Shown here: piece after piece, positions 23,888 through 32,752 of the stretch
Position numbering within the stretch: the first letter of the stretch is position 1
Layout: every line of letters begins with the position of its first letter
Source: Planctomycetota bacterium
Lineage (GTDB): Bacteria > Planctomycetota > UBA8742 > UBA2392
DNA length: 34,841 nt
NCBI GenBank assembly: GCA_020847415.1
Contig: JADLBZ010000090.1
Span: forward strand, 1-34,841
Direction of reading: 5' to 3'
Translations under genes and position numbers: made by a program
Notes under the pieces: model-generated
Told to the model about the DNA's origin: nothing
Database searches by the model: none
Seen by the model: only the letters and a program-made list of their open reading frames with translations

Positions 23888-24367
23888 TTAAGCGTCCGGG
23901 TTGCCGAAGTCGAAGGTCGTCGGCACCTGGCCGCCCGACAGCCACGTCCACTCGATCTGCCGGTAGGCAAAGCCGACCTGCTCCATGTGCGAGAACGTGT
24001 CGTTGGCCTCGGGGCCCGTGGGCATGTACGGGCGGGCGTACACGAGACGGCAGTCCTTGAGCTTGATGGTGAAGTACTTCTCGCTGCCGCCCTCACCGGG
24101 GTGGTCGCGCCAGAACTCGATGGTGATTTCCTTGATCTTCTTCTTCTTGGCCAGCGCCTCGTAGAGCTTGGGCGTGGCCTTGTCAATTTCCTTGGTCACC
24201 ATGCACTCGCCGTGCACCGGCTCGCCACGGCCCTTGTTCTCGCGCATGTCGAAGGGGTACTTCATCTCGTGCGAGAAGCCGCGCACGTCGCACCAGTCCT
24301 TGTAGTTCTTGTCCATCGAAGAACCGGGCATCCCGTCAATCTTCATGAACACTTTCATTGCCGCCAT
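23888..24367 (-). CDS. tssD: T6SS tube protein Hcp (TssD)
   Basis: A 159-residue Hcp, the ring-forming inner tube subunit that is secreted with each firing. The family pattern is clear: KVFMKIDGMPGSSMD, CDVRGFSHEMKYPFD, VHGECMVTKEIDKATPKLYEAL, FWRDHPGEGGSEKYFTIKLKDCRLV and the C-terminal SHMEQVGFAYRQIEWTW, followed by a short FDFGNPDA tail. There is no C-terminal toxin extension. The ATG has AGGGAG seven bases upstream. The gene is bracketed by an AT-rich leader with a promoter-like sequence and by a strong downstream stem-loop, which together point to extra expression. Confidence 0.95.
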   Translation of the reverse strand: MAAMKVFMKIDGMPGSSMDKNYKDWCDVRGFSHEMKYPFDMRENKGRGEPVHGECMVTKEIDKATPKLYEALAKKKKIKEITIEFWRDHPGEGGSEKYFTIKLKDCRLVYARPYMPTGPEANDTFSHMEQVGFAYRQIEWTWLSGGQVPTTFDFGNPDA

Positions 24368-24438
24368 GGTCGTCTCCCTATGATTTTCTTACGTTTCGTT
24401 TACAATTCACGCACGCTTCGAATCTAAAGGATGCCTGA

Positions 24439-24467
24439 ATATTACCCTGCGAAATATTCTTTCACAA
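24439..24467 (-). promoter_or_regulatory. Possible sigma70-type promoter for hcp
   Basis: Reading the minus strand, TTGTGA (24462-24467) and TAATAT (24439-24444) are separated by exactly 17 bases. They lie in a 131-bp gap (24368-24498) that is AT-rich compared with the coding DNA around it. The transcript would start near 24432 and leave a leader of about 65 bases. Each hexamer matches the E. coli consensus at only 4 of 6 positions, and the sigma factor preferences of this organism are unknown. Confidence 0.4.
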
Positions 24468-24498
24468 GGCAAATCCGCCCAGTTCAGCCTGAAAGCCG

Positions 24499-25986
24499 TT
24501 ACTTCTTGTCCAGCTTGCCCACCAAGCCGAGCTGGAAGAACGCGCCCATGTACTTGAAGTGCGGCCGCACCATCAGCTTCACGCGGTACCAGCCCGCCTC
24601 GCCGGGGACGTCCTCCACCTCAATGCTGGCGCTGCGCAGGGGGCAGCGGCTGCGTATGGCGGCGGAGGGGTTGTCCGTGTCGGCAACGTACTGGCCGATC
24701 CACTTGTTCAGCTCGCGGTGCAGGTCGGACTTCTCTTTCCAGGTGCCGATCTGCTCGCGCTGGAGCACCTTGATGTAGTGCGCCAGGCGGTTGACGATGA
24801 ACAGGTACGGCAACTGGGTGCCCAGCCGGTAGTTCAGCTCGGCGTCCTTGCCCTCGGCGCTCTGGCCGAAGGTCTTGGGCTTCTGGCAGGAGTTGGCACT
24901 GAAGAAGCAGGCGTTGTCGCTGCCCTTGCGCATGGTCAGGCCGATGAAGCCCTGTTCGGACAGCTCGTACTCGCGGCGCTCACTGATCAGTACTTCCGTG
25001 GGGATCTTGGTTTCCAGTTCGCCCATGGCCTGGTACTGGTGCAGGGGCAGGTCTTCCACCGCGCCGCCTGCCGCCGGGCCGATGATGTTGGGGCACCAGC
25101 GGTACTTGGCAAAGCTCTCGGTCAGGCGCGTCGCAAAGGCAAAGGCCGTGTTGCCCCACAGGTAGCTCTGGTGGGCGTCACGGACGCTCTCCTCATAGTT
25201 GAAGGCCTTCACCGGACGCGTGTCCGGCCCGTAGGGCAGGCGCAGCAGGAAGCGCGGGCAGGTCAGGCCGACGCTGCGGGCGTCTTCGCTTTCGCGGAAA
25301 CTCTGCCACTTGGTGTACTGGGGGCCTTCCAGGATGGACTTCAGGTCCTTCAGGTTGGGCAGGCCCTGGTAGCTGTCCAGGCCGAAGAACTTGGGGCCTG
25401 CGGCGGCAATAAAGGGCGCGTGGGCCATGGTGGCCACCGAGGCCACCTTCTGCAGCAGGGCCACATCCTGGGGGCCAGGCCCGAAGTCGTAGTTGCCGAT
25501 GATGGCGCCGTAGGGCTCGCCGCCGAAAGTGCCGTACTCGGCGGTGTAAACGTGCTTGTACAGGCCGGACTTGACGATCTCGGGCGAGTCCTCGAAGTCC
25601 TCCTGCAACTGCTCCTTGCTGATGTTGAGGACCTCAATCTTGATGTTCTCGCGGAAGTTGGTGCGGTCCACCAGCATCTTCAGGCCGCGCCAGGCGCTTT
25701 CCAGCTTCTGCACGTGCTCGTTGTGCAGGATCTGGTCCACCTGGGCCGAGAGCTTCTTGTCAATCTCGGCGATCATCTGGTCCACGGCGGCCTTGTCCGC
25801 CTTGGCGAACTTGCTGCCCGGCGCCAGGATCTCCTTGAGGAACGCCTGCACGCCCAGCTTGGTTGCCTCGTAGCCCTCGTCCTTGGTCGTGAGCTTGGAC
25901 TGCGACATGATTTCGTCCAGCAGCGAGCCCTTGCTTTCCTGGGCCTGTGCCGCCTGCTGCTGCTTCTGTTGCGCTTCGCCGGCCAT
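24499..25986 (-). CDS. tssC: T6SS sheath large subunit TssC (VipB)
   Basis: A 495-residue TssC, which pairs with TssB to form the contractile sheath around Hcp. It begins with a Gln/Ala-rich segment, then SLLDEIMSQSKL, and contains LESAWRGLKMLVDRTNF, FGGEPYGAIIGNYDFG, TCPRFLLRLPYGPDT, ISERREYELSEQGFIGL and LGTQLPYLFIVNRLAHYIKV, all strongly conserved. The C-terminal PHFKYMGAFFQLGLVGKLDKK is also typical. I chose the ATG at 25986, which has GGAG six bases upstream; an ATG at 25992 lies too close to that site. A short GGGGC/GCCCC hairpin (26000-26014) lies in the leader, with tssB 69 bases upstream. Confidence 0.96.
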   Translation of the reverse strand: MAGEAQQKQQQAAQAQESKGSLLDEIMSQSKLTTKDEGYEATKLGVQAFLKEILAPGSKFAKADKAAVDQMIAEIDKKLSAQVDQILHNEHVQKLESAWRGLKMLVDRTNFRENIKIEVLNISKEQLQEDFEDSPEIVKSGLYKHVYTAEYGTFGGEPYGAIIGNYDFGPGPQDVALLQKVASVATMAHAPFIAAAGPKFFGLDSYQGLPNLKDLKSILEGPQYTKWQSFRESEDARSVGLTCPRFLLRLPYGPDTRPVKAFNYEESVRDAHQSYLWGNTAFAFATRLTESFAKYRWCPNIIGPAAGGAVEDLPLHQYQAMGELETKIPTEVLISERREYELSEQGFIGLTMRKGSDNACFFSANSCQKPKTFGQSAEGKDAELNYRLGTQLPYLFIVNRLAHYIKVLQREQIGTWKEKSDLHRELNKWIGQYVADTDNPSAAIRSRCPLRSASIEVEDVPGEAGWYRVKLMVRPHFKYMGAFFQLGLVGKLDKK

Positions 25987-26055
25987 CTTCATCTCCTGCG
26001 GGGCACCTGGCCCCGGACTGGGATTCGTCAGTACTGGTCCTGTCTGTCGTCGGGC

Positions 26056-26553
26056 TTAAGCGCCTTCCTTGCCGCCGGACACCTCACCCAGGATCTTCTC
26101 GCGGGTGGCGGGATCCTTGATCAGCTCCTCGATCTTCTTGCGGAACGCGGGGAAGTTGCCCAAGGGGCCCTTCAGGGCAGCCAGGGCCTCGCGCAGCTCC
26201 AGCATGCGGGCCAGCTCGGGAACCTGGCGGGCCACGGCATCGGGGTCAAAGTCTTTCAGCGTGCTGAACTTCAAGCCGGCGTTCAACTCTTCGCCGTCCT
26301 TGCCGCTGAGGGTGTTCTTGACCTGCACATCCAGCTTGATGTTGTGGTTCTTCATCACGTCGTTGAAGTTGTCCTTGTCCACGCTCACCGGCTTGCGGCT
26401 CTCCAGCGGCGTGTCGTCGCGGCGCAGGTTGAAGTCGCCCACCACCAGCAGCTTCAGGGGCAGCTCCTTCTCTTCCTGCGCGCCGCCCGTGGCGGGCTTG
26501 TAGACAATGTTCACGCGTTCGCGCGGTGCGACTGAACCGTCATCTTTGGCCAT
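26056..26553 (-). CDS. tssB: T6SS sheath small subunit TssB (VipA)
   Basis: A 165-residue TssB with the conserved PRERVNIVYKPATG, ELPLKLLVVGDFNLR, DNFNDVMKNHNIKLDVQV, FSTLKDFDPDAVARQVPEL and LLGPLGNF-like stretch (LKGPLGNFPAFRKKIEELI), ending in the alpha-helical region that ClpV recognises in its partner sheath. The start at 26553 (MAKDDGSV) has a good GGAG eight bases upstream and fits the family; a GTG/ATG further up at 26607 would add 18 unrelated residues. The gene follows tssA after a 101-base gap that contains a GC-rich stem-loop. Confidence 0.95.
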   Translation of the reverse strand: MAKDDGSVAPRERVNIVYKPATGGAQEEKELPLKLLVVGDFNLRRDDTPLESRKPVSVDKDNFNDVMKNHNIKLDVQVKNTLSGKDGEELNAGLKFSTLKDFDPDAVARQVPELARMLELREALAALKGPLGNFPAFRKKIEELIKDPATREKILGEVSGGKEGA

Positions 26554-26619
26554 GGCTGATGCTCCTTGTTTGGGGGCGATTCCAGCCGCCCGCTGTCTAT
26601 CGCTCATTCCTGCCGCACC

Positions 26620-26644
26620 GGCCCGGCAGCCTCAGCCGCCGGCC
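26620..26644 (-). promoter_or_regulatory. Stem-loop between tssA and tssB
   Basis: GGCCCGGCAGC (26620-26630) can pair with GCCGCCGGCC (26635-26644) with one bulge and one mismatch and a 4-base loop. It occupies the leader of tssB, about 65 bases before its start. No T-run follows. It may set relative mRNA levels for the sheath genes, but this is inferred from structure only. Confidence 0.35.
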
Positions 26645-26654
26645 CGTGTGGCGC

Positions 26655-27494
26655 TCAACCGTCTTGCTTCTTCTCTTCTTTGAGTCCCAGCGTCTCCAGG
26701 ATGTTGCGCAGGGTGTCGTCGTTCTTGACCAGCTCCGAAAGCACCTGCTCCAGGGGCATGTCACCCCACTTCACGGCCCGCTGCACCAGGTACGAGACCG
26801 GCGAATGGGGCTCGGTGCGGCGCAGGAACTCGGCCACCTGCCGAAGCTGCTCAAAGGCCGCCCGGCGGTTGTTCAGGGCGCCCGCCACCACCGCGGCTGG
26901 AGCCGACCCGCCCGATGCCGCCGACGCCACAGCCGCTGCCGGTGCCGCCACAGCAGAGCCTGCAGAGCGCGCCAGCAGGCTGCGCGTCAGGCCGTCAAAC
27001 ATGGGGTTGGGCGCTTCCAGCTTGCTGTTAAAGAAGCCGCCCAGGGCCGCCATGCGGTCCGCGGCGGTCTTGAGCGCTGCGGTATCGCCGCCCGCGGGCG
27101 CGCTTTCCAGGTGGCGATTCACCCGGTCAATGAACCACTCCAGGGCGCTTTCCCTGGCACGCAGGCGCTTCAGTTCCGGAAACAGGCCGTCCCAGAAGTT
27201 GCGGCACATGGCGTCCAGCATGCCGATAGCGTCAGCCAGGCCCGCGTAGCCGCGCTGCTGCAGCAGGGCAAACCCGTAATAGGACGCCACCAGCAGGTCT
27301 TTGGACTTCTGGCTGAGGAGTTTCTCGCCCAGGGAAAGCACTTCGCCCCAGCGCACCTCGCCGCCGGCCGGGTTTTCCAGCTTGGCGACTTCCGCCTGGA
27401 GCTGCTCGAACTCAGGTTCATAGCGGGCACCGGCTCCCGCCGGGGAAGACCCCGGGATGGGTTGCGTGCCAAGGTTAAGTGCCGCGTCTGCCAA
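26655..27494 (-). CDS. tssA: T6SS assembly protein TssA
   Basis: A TssA (ImpA-type) protein of about 279 residues, which coordinates baseplate, sheath and tube growth. The N-terminal ImpA motif PIPGSSPAGAGARYEPEFEQ is clear, then SQKSKDLLVASYYGFALLQQ, FWDGLFPELKRLRARESALEW and the C-terminal RRTEPHSPVSYLVQRAVKWG, which is typical of short TssA proteins. An Ala-rich linker (about 185-210) joins the two halves. The start is uncertain. I prefer the TTG at 27494, which has GGGAGA six bases upstream and starts just before the domain. A TTG at 27572 overlapping the tagF stop (TTGA) would add 26 residues with no family similarity. Confidence 0.9.
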   Translation of the reverse strand: MADAALNLGTQPIPGSSPAGAGARYEPEFEQLQAEVAKLENPAGGEVRWGEVLSLGEKLLSQKSKDLLVASYYGFALLQQRGYAGLADAIGMLDAMCRNFWDGLFPELKRLRARESALEWFIDRVNRHLESAPAGGDTAALKTAADRMAALGGFFNSKLEAPNPMFDGLTRSLLARSAGSAVAAPAAAVASAASGGSAPAAVVAGALNNRRAAFEQLRQVAEFLRRTEPHSPVSYLVQRAVKWGDMPLEQVLSELVKNDDTLRNILETLGLKEEKKQDG

Positions 27495-27568
27495 GCCGCG
27501 TCTCCCGCCCTGCGTGCCCCTGCCCGGAAAGATGCGGGCAGTCACGATAGCCGCGCCATCGGGCCAAT

Positions 27569-28492
27569 TCAAATGCCTTTGCAGCGCGGAAGGCGCTGCA
27601 ACAGGTCTGAAAGCTTCAATGAAGTCTCGTTCAACACCGCGTCAAACGCACCGCCCTTGCCGGCTGCCGCGGGTGCACTGAAGTCGCGCAGGCCGGTGTC
27701 GGCGCGCGTGGGCAGCACGAAGGGCAGAAAACACCGCGGCGAAAGCTCGCCAAAGGCCAGGTGCAGGCGTGCCGGGGTTTCGCCCCCGCGTTCGTTCCAC
27801 ATCACCATGGTGGGCATGGACTTGGCGCGATTCAGCCGGCGCGTCAGTTCGGTCCAGAAGGCGGCTTCCGCCACCGGCTCGTTCAGGGGCAGCCGCAACG
27901 CCGTGCCTTGGCGCTGCTCGGGCCCATCCGCCACAGCCTGCACGGCGGCGACGCGGCGGGCATCGCCCTCTGCCCCGAACAGCGACGCCCACAGCCCCCC
28001 CGCAGTCTTGCCCAGCACAAAGCGGGCAAAGGCGCGGCGGGCTTCAGCCAGGTCCGGCTCAAAGCGCAGGCTGTCAAAGGCAGTCAGGAAGGTGTTGAGA
28101 TTGATGGCGCTGTCGGCCCACATGGCCACCTCGGTGGCCTTGGCCAGGAACGGCTCCAGCGCAAAGGGCAGGTAACCCAGGTCCGCCCCCAGCGCCGCGG
28201 CGTCCAGCATGGTGTAGACCAGAAACGGGTAGCGCCGCCCGGCTTTGTCCACGGAGGGCCGGAACAGCCCCGCCACCACCCGGTGGTTGCGCGGCGAGGT
28301 GTAGATGAAGCGGGCTGAGGGCGCCGTGTCAAAGGCGCCGTCCCAGCGCTGACCCAGGTCCTGGTAGCCGTGATAGATCCCCTCCTGCACCCAGTGGTCC
28401 AGCTCGTGCACCTCCGGCGACGCCGCATTGAAGCGGATGAAGTCGCCGTGCAGGGGCAGCTTGCCGAGGCATCCGGAGGGGTAAGCGCTCAC
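27569..28492 (-). CDS. tagF: T6SS-associated protein TagF
   Basis: A 307-residue TagF/ImpM protein with CLGKLPLHGDFIRFNAASPE, ELDHWVQEG, RFIYTSPRNHRVVAGLFRPS, DKAGRRYPFLVYTMLD and FWTELTRRLNRAKSMPTMVM. TagF is known as a negative post-translational regulator of T6SS firing in Pseudomonas and Agrobacterium, where it interacts with Fha or with phosphatase PppA in some cases. Here no Fha, PpkA or PppA gene is visible, so its partner is unknown. The GTG overlaps the tssM stop as GTGA, showing tight coupling. Confidence 0.93.
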   Translation of the reverse strand: MSAYPSGCLGKLPLHGDFIRFNAASPEVHELDHWVQEGIYHGYQDLGQRWDGAFDTAPSARFIYTSPRNHRVVAGLFRPSVDKAGRRYPFLVYTMLDAAALGADLGYLPFALEPFLAKATEVAMWADSAINLNTFLTAFDSLRFEPDLAEARRAFARFVLGKTAGGLWASLFGAEGDARRVAAVQAVADGPEQRQGTALRLPLNEPVAEAAFWTELTRRLNRAKSMPTMVMWNERGGETPARLHLAFGELSPRCFLPFVLPTRADTGLRDFSAPAAAGKGGAFDAVLNETSLKLSDLLQRLPRCKGI

Positions 28493-31400
28493 TGGCTCAT
28501 CCCCTTGGCCATGGTGAACTTGGTGAACAGCCCCGGCTGGAAGGGGTTGACAGGCTTGGCGGCCTGCAGGAAGGCTTCGAGGCGGAAGATGGACGAGTCG
28601 CGGGCGGTGAACTCCCAGCGGCAGAAGTACTGCTTGCCGTCGCTGTTGGTCAGGGGGCCGGACAGCGAGCCGTCGCGCAGCAGGCGCAGCAGGCCCCAGT
28701 CGTCGTCCACGTTGCCCTTTTCCAGCGTCACCTGCTGCTGTTCACCATAGGTTACCGTCACTTTGCCGCCGGCCTTGGCGCGCGTGCCCTCGGGCTGGGC
28801 CCAGACGAAGTCCTTGCTCTGGTCGCGGTTGTCATTCCATTTCAGCACCTGGGCCTGGCCCTCGGCGTTGGCGCCCACCTGGATGCTGCTGCTGCGCAGC
28901 AGGCCGCGCTGGACCAGGGTGACCGAGAAGCGCACCTTCACCTTCTCGTCGCCCGGCCCGTCAAACATGGCGTCGCGGATAAGAGCCGCCGCCTTGATGG
29001 TGTCCTCGTACTCGGCCTTGAACACGAACAGGGGCCGGTCGTTGAAGCGCAGGGCCTGCACAGCCCGGAACAGCCGGTCTGCCTGCCAGATGCTGCCGGA
29101 CTTGGGGTTGAAGTGGGCCGAGAACTCCGCCATGGCCATGCCGGTCTTGGCGTCCTCAACAAACGGGAAGTGGTTGGCCAGCGTGTCCCAGCTGCTGGCG
29201 ATGCCGCTGTACCAGTCCCCCTCCAGCTCGCCCACGCACTCGGTGCGCAAAGCACCAAACACGGCATCTACCACGCGGTTCAGCACCTCGGCGCCGCCCT
29301 CGGCGTCCTTGGGGAAGGCATCGCGCACGGCGCGGGTGCACAGGTTGATGGCATCGCGCAGGGCCTCCAGGCGCTTGGGGTTGTCCATGTGCGAACGCAC
29401 GCGGTTGCCGCGGTCGGTAGCGGTCACAAACTCGTCCACGGCCTTGCGCAGCTCGTCCAGGGCCTTCATGGAGGCTTCCAGGGCCTTGATCTCGCCCTCG
29501 CCGGCTTCGCCCTGGCGCTCACCGGGCCCCAGGTTCAGGGCGCGGCGGTTCCAGGCATTGCGGAACAGCGTGCGGTAGGGGCTGGTCTCGCCGGCCAACT
29601 GGCGCATGGCGTCCCGGGCATCCTGCAGCGTGGCAAAGCTGCGTTCTGTGGGATAGACGCACGAGAAAAAGCGCTTCCACTCCTGGGCGTGGCGGGCCTT
29701 GTGGCGCTCGCGCAGGCTCTGCACCAGCTCGTCGGCCTTCTTCTCGACCTCGAGCTCGCGGTACATCGCCGACAGGTCGGCGGCGCGCTCGTCAATGAGC
29801 TGTTTCACCTGCGAGTCCCAGGCCTCCTGGGTGAATGCGTTCAGCAGTTTCTGGGGGTCTTCGCCCTCGCCGGGGCGCACCTCCAGCAGGTTGCGGTTGG
29901 GGTCACCCGCCAGCAGGGCCTGCAGGGTCAGTGGCTCCAGCTTCTCGCCGGCGCGCTGGATAATCGAGTCGTAGGCCACGCTTTCCCAGAACGCGTTCTT
30001 GAGTTCCAGGCCGACCCGCTGGATCAGGTCGCGATCCGTGGCCACATGCAGGGAATAAGCCTTGGGAGCGGCAACCGCCCGGGGCATCAACGACGCGTAA
30101 AACTCGAGCTGCTCGCCCGCCAGTTCTTCCAGCTCGCCGGCCTGGCTGCCGCCCAGGGTGCCGGTCCAGCGCTTGCTCTTCTTCAGCACCGACGCCACCA
30201 GGGCCACACCGGAAGCAATGCGGGCTTCGCGCCCTTCCTCTGATTCCGGCGCCATCGCTTCGCCGCCCATCATGCGGTAGACCCGCCACAGGTCGAGCAA
30301 CTGCTGGTACTCCTCGCTGGTGCGGGCGTTGCGCAGGTCCGCCAGGCGCTGTTCCAGCTCGGCCTTCACGCGCCGCGCGGCAGGCTCGATGTACAGGGGG
30401 CGCAACTGCTGCAAGTACGGCTGAACGCCGGCCTCAAACAGGCGGTCGCCCTGGTACATGCCAAAGCGCATGCCCAGGGGAACGCCCTGCTCCTGGCGGC
30501 GCTTCAGCGGCGCCAGCTCGGCGCGCAGGGACTCCAGGGCCTTGAGCTGCTCCAGCTCGGGGGCCTTGCGCCCGGCGGTTTCCGCCACGCCGACGGCGGC
30601 CGCCTCGGTCTGCGCGGTCATCTCGCGGTTCGTGAGGAAGCTCGCCACCAGGGCATAACCGCCCAGGGCCAGCGTAATCAGGCTGCCCAGTTGCAGGCCG
30701 GCCCGCAGGGCGCGCTGCTTGCGAAGCACCTGGCTGCTGCTGCGGGCCAGCACGCGGTCCGGGAAGATGACCCGAGTGAACAGGTTGTGGATGAAATAGC
30801 TCTTCTTCTCGACGCGCTCGTCGGCGGCCTGCACGGCGGGAGGCGTCCCCAATGCCGCGCCGATGCGCGCCAGGATCTGGTCAATGGGCATGCCCTTCTG
30901 GGTGCCGCTGCAGAAGTACATGCCGCGCAGCACGGCGCTTTCACGAAACGCCCCGGCGTGAAACAGCGCCGCCACGAACTCGCGCATGCGCCCGCGCGCA
31001 ATGGCGAACTGGCGCGGGAACAGGTAGATGGGCTGCTTCTTGGCGGCGGGGCGCTCGCTGGCCAGCAGGTCCAGCCGGCGCTTTTCCAGGGCCGCCGTCA
31101 TCTTGCCGCACTCGGCGTCAAACACCTCGGTGTAGTCGCGGTCCGGCACGGAGTAGGGAAGCGTGAAGCCCCACACCTGGTTGCGCTCGTCCTTGGTGAA
31201 GTCCTCGAAGAACTCGACAAAGCCCGGCACCAGGTCGCACTTGGTGAACATGACGTAGACCGGGAAAACCGCCTGCAGCCGCGCCGAAAGCTCATCCAGC
31301 CGGTTGCGCACATCCTTGGCAATCTGGTCCAGCTCGCCCTGGGTGGCCTTGAGCAGGTCTTCCACCGAGACCGCCACAATGGCGCCGTTGATGGGCTTCT

Positions 31401-32013
31401 GCTTGCGGCCCTGCTTGATCATGTCCAGGAAGGCAAACCACTCGGCCTGGTCTTCAGCCACGGTGGTATAGCGCCCGGCGGTGTCCAGCAGGATGCCGTC
31501 TTCCGTGAACCACCAGTCGCAGTTGCGGGTGCCGCCGATACCGCGCACCTTCACGTTGCCCTGGGCCGCCGGGAAGTTGAGGCCGGACTCCGACAGCGCC
31601 GTGGTCTTGCCGCTGCCCGGCGGGCCGATGATCACGTACCAGGGCAGGGTGAACAGGGCACTCTTGCCGCCCTTGGTGCGCTTAAGGGCTTCCAGCGACT
31701 CGTCAAACTTGCGGCGAAGCTCTTCTACTTCGGCCTTCTTGTCGGCGGCCGCCCCCTGCAACTGGGCGCCGGACTGCGCCTTGAGCTGCTGCTCGATGCG
31801 CATGGCGCTGCGAATGGCCACTACCTTCTGGGCGATGAACAGCACCGCAAACAGTGACAGCAGCACCACGCTGATGCCGATGCGCTCCTTCATCAGGTCG
31901 TTGTCGGCAGTCTTGAAATACTCGCCGCCCAGCCAGACCAGGGCCAGCAGAATGATCAGCACCACCACGCTGATCACGCCTTCCTTGAACAGGGCTGCCA
32001 GCAGGCTCTTCAT
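28489..32013 (-). CDS. tssM: T6SS membrane complex protein TssM (IcmF)
   Basis: A 1174-residue inner-membrane protein that links TssL to the periplasmic lipoprotein TssJ. It has two N-terminal membrane helices (about 10-31 and 42-65), a cytoplasmic GTPase-like domain with an intact Walker A G130PPGSGKTT and a GTRNCDWWFTEDGILLDTAGR switch segment, a third membrane helix (about 441-459, GSLITLALGGYALVASFL) and a large periplasmic part. The C-terminal region has the IcmF and TssM-C signatures, for example WPEGTRAKAGG-like QPEGTRAKAGGKVTVTY and WGLLRLLRDGS. I chose the ATG at 32013 with GGAG upstream and the first helix following directly; an open frame up to 32118 would add 35 unrelated residues. 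Confidence 0.95.
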   Translation of the reverse strand: MKSLLAALFKEGVISVVVLIILLALVWLGGEYFKTADNDLMKERIGISVVLLSLFAVLFIAQKVVAIRSAMRIEQQLKAQSGAQLQGAAADKKAEVEELRRKFDESLEALKRTKGGKSALFTLPWYVIIGPPGSGKTTALSESGLNFPAAQGNVKVRGIGGTRNCDWWFTEDGILLDTAGRYTTVAEDQAEWFAFLDMIKQGRKQKPINGAIVAVSVEDLLKATQGELDQIAKDVRNRLDELSARLQAVFPVYVMFTKCDLVPGFVEFFEDFTKDERNQVWGFTLPYSVPDRDYTEVFDAECGKMTAALEKRRLDLLASERPAAKKQPIYLFPRQFAIARGRMREFVAALFHAGAFRESAVLRGMYFCSGTQKGMPIDQILARIGAALGTPPAVQAADERVEKKSYFIHNLFTRVIFPDRVLARSSSQVLRKQRALRAGLQLGSLITLALGGYALVASFLTNREMTAQTEAAAVGVAETAGRKAPELEQLKALESLRAELAPLKRRQEQGVPLGMRFGMYQGDRLFEAGVQPYLQQLRPLYIEPAARRVKAELEQRLADLRNARTSEEYQQLLDLWRVYRMMGGEAMAPESEEGREARIASGVALVASVLKKSKRWTGTLGGSQAGELEELAGEQLEFYASLMPRAVAAPKAYSLHVATDRDLIQRVGLELKNAFWESVAYDSIIQRAGEKLEPLTLQALLAGDPNRNLLEVRPGEGEDPQKLLNAFTQEAWDSQVKQLIDERAADLSAMYRELEVEKKADELVQSLRERHKARHAQEWKRFFSCVYPTERSFATLQDARDAMRQLAGETSPYRTLFRNAWNRRALNLGPGERQGEAGEGEIKALEASMKALDELRKAVDEFVTATDRGNRVRSHMDNPKRLEALRDAINLCTRAVRDAFPKDAEGGAEVLNRVVDAVFGALRTECVGELEGDWYSGIASSWDTLANHFPFVEDAKTGMAMAEFSAHFNPKSGSIWQADRLFRAVQALRFNDRPLFVFKAEYEDTIKAAALIRDAMFDGPGDEKVKVRFSVTLVQRGLLRSSSIQVGANAEGQAQVLKWNDNRDQSKDFVWAQPEGTRAKAGGKVTVTYGEQQQVTLEKGNVDDDWGLLRLLRDGSLSGPLTNSDGKQYFCRWEFTARDSSIFRLEAFLQAAKPVNPFQPGLFTKFTMAKGMSQ

Positions 32014-32062
32014 TCCCGGCTCTCCAGGCCCGCGCAGGGGCCTCATCTCACCCGTACTTGTG

Positions 32063-32749
32063 TTACTGCTTTGGCGCCATGGCCTCAGCGGCTGACGAGC
32101 CCAGGAAGTCCGCGGCAAAGGCCAGCCCCAGGGCCAGCAGAATCAGGGCAGCCAGGCAGATGGCGGGCGCCAGCCACACCGGGCTGCTGCGCACCAGCTT
32201 GGGCATCACGTCCGGCGGCTGCCAGGCGGGCGAAAGCTCGGCGGGTGCCGAGCCGCGTGCCGCGCGCAGCTCGCCGGCCAGGGCCTCCACCAGGGCCTTG
32301 CGCTCTTCCATGCCGCGCAGGTCCATGTACATGCCCTTGAAGCCGTGAATCAGGCAAAGCAGGAAGACCTCGGCGGCCTCGAGGCGCTCCGAGTCCTGGG
32401 AATCACGCACGGCCTTCAGCTTCTTGTAGAACTCCTCGCCCGCCGCGAAGTCGTTGAAGAACTCCAGTTGCAGCGGGTTGCCCGCCCACTCGTCCTTGAG
32501 CTGCCAGTTGGTGCTCAGGACCAGCTCGTCCACGAAGGCCGCCAGTGCATACTTGGCGTTGGCCACGCCCTCCGCCTTGAAGCCGTGGCTGCGGCCCGCC
32601 GTCTCGAACTCGGAGAACAGGCTGGTCACCTGGGCGCGCACGTGGGCAAAGGCCCCGGGGTCCTTGGTCGCCCGCAACTGAAAGGCCAGGGCAAAGATGT
32701 CGGCCGCCAGGTCCGAGAGCTTGGGGCGCGGCTCGCTGCTTTCGGCCAT
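32063..32749 (-). CDS. tssL: T6SS membrane complex protein TssL (DotU)
   Basis: A 228-residue TssL with a cytoplasmic helical domain and one C-terminal membrane helix (about 190-213, VWLAPAICLAALILLALGLA). Family motifs are YALAAFVDELVLSTNW (67-82), WAGNPLQLEFFND (88-100) and FLLCLIHGFKGMY (129-141). The chain ends about 15 residues after the helix, so it lacks the peptidoglycan-binding OmpA-like extension of long TssL proteins; anchoring to the wall must come from another protein. It starts 3 bases after the tssK stop and is followed by tssM after 49 bases. Confidence 0.95.
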   Translation of the reverse strand: MAESSEPRPKLSDLAADIFALAFQLRATKDPGAFAHVRAQVTSLFSEFETAGRSHGFKAEGVANAKYALAAFVDELVLSTNWQLKDEWAGNPLQLEFFNDFAAGEEFYKKLKAVRDSQDSERLEAAEVFLLCLIHGFKGMYMDLRGMEERKALVEALAGELRAARGSAPAELSPAWQPPDVMPKLVRSSPVWLAPAICLAALILLALGLAFAADFLGSSAAEAMAPKQ

Positions 32750-32752
32750 GGG

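Noticed and set aside
24368-24498. Sigma54 promoter upstream of hcp, as found in some T6SS loci
   Set aside because: The nearest GG and GC pair in TGGGCGGATTTGC is spaced two bases too short for the -24/-12 consensus.
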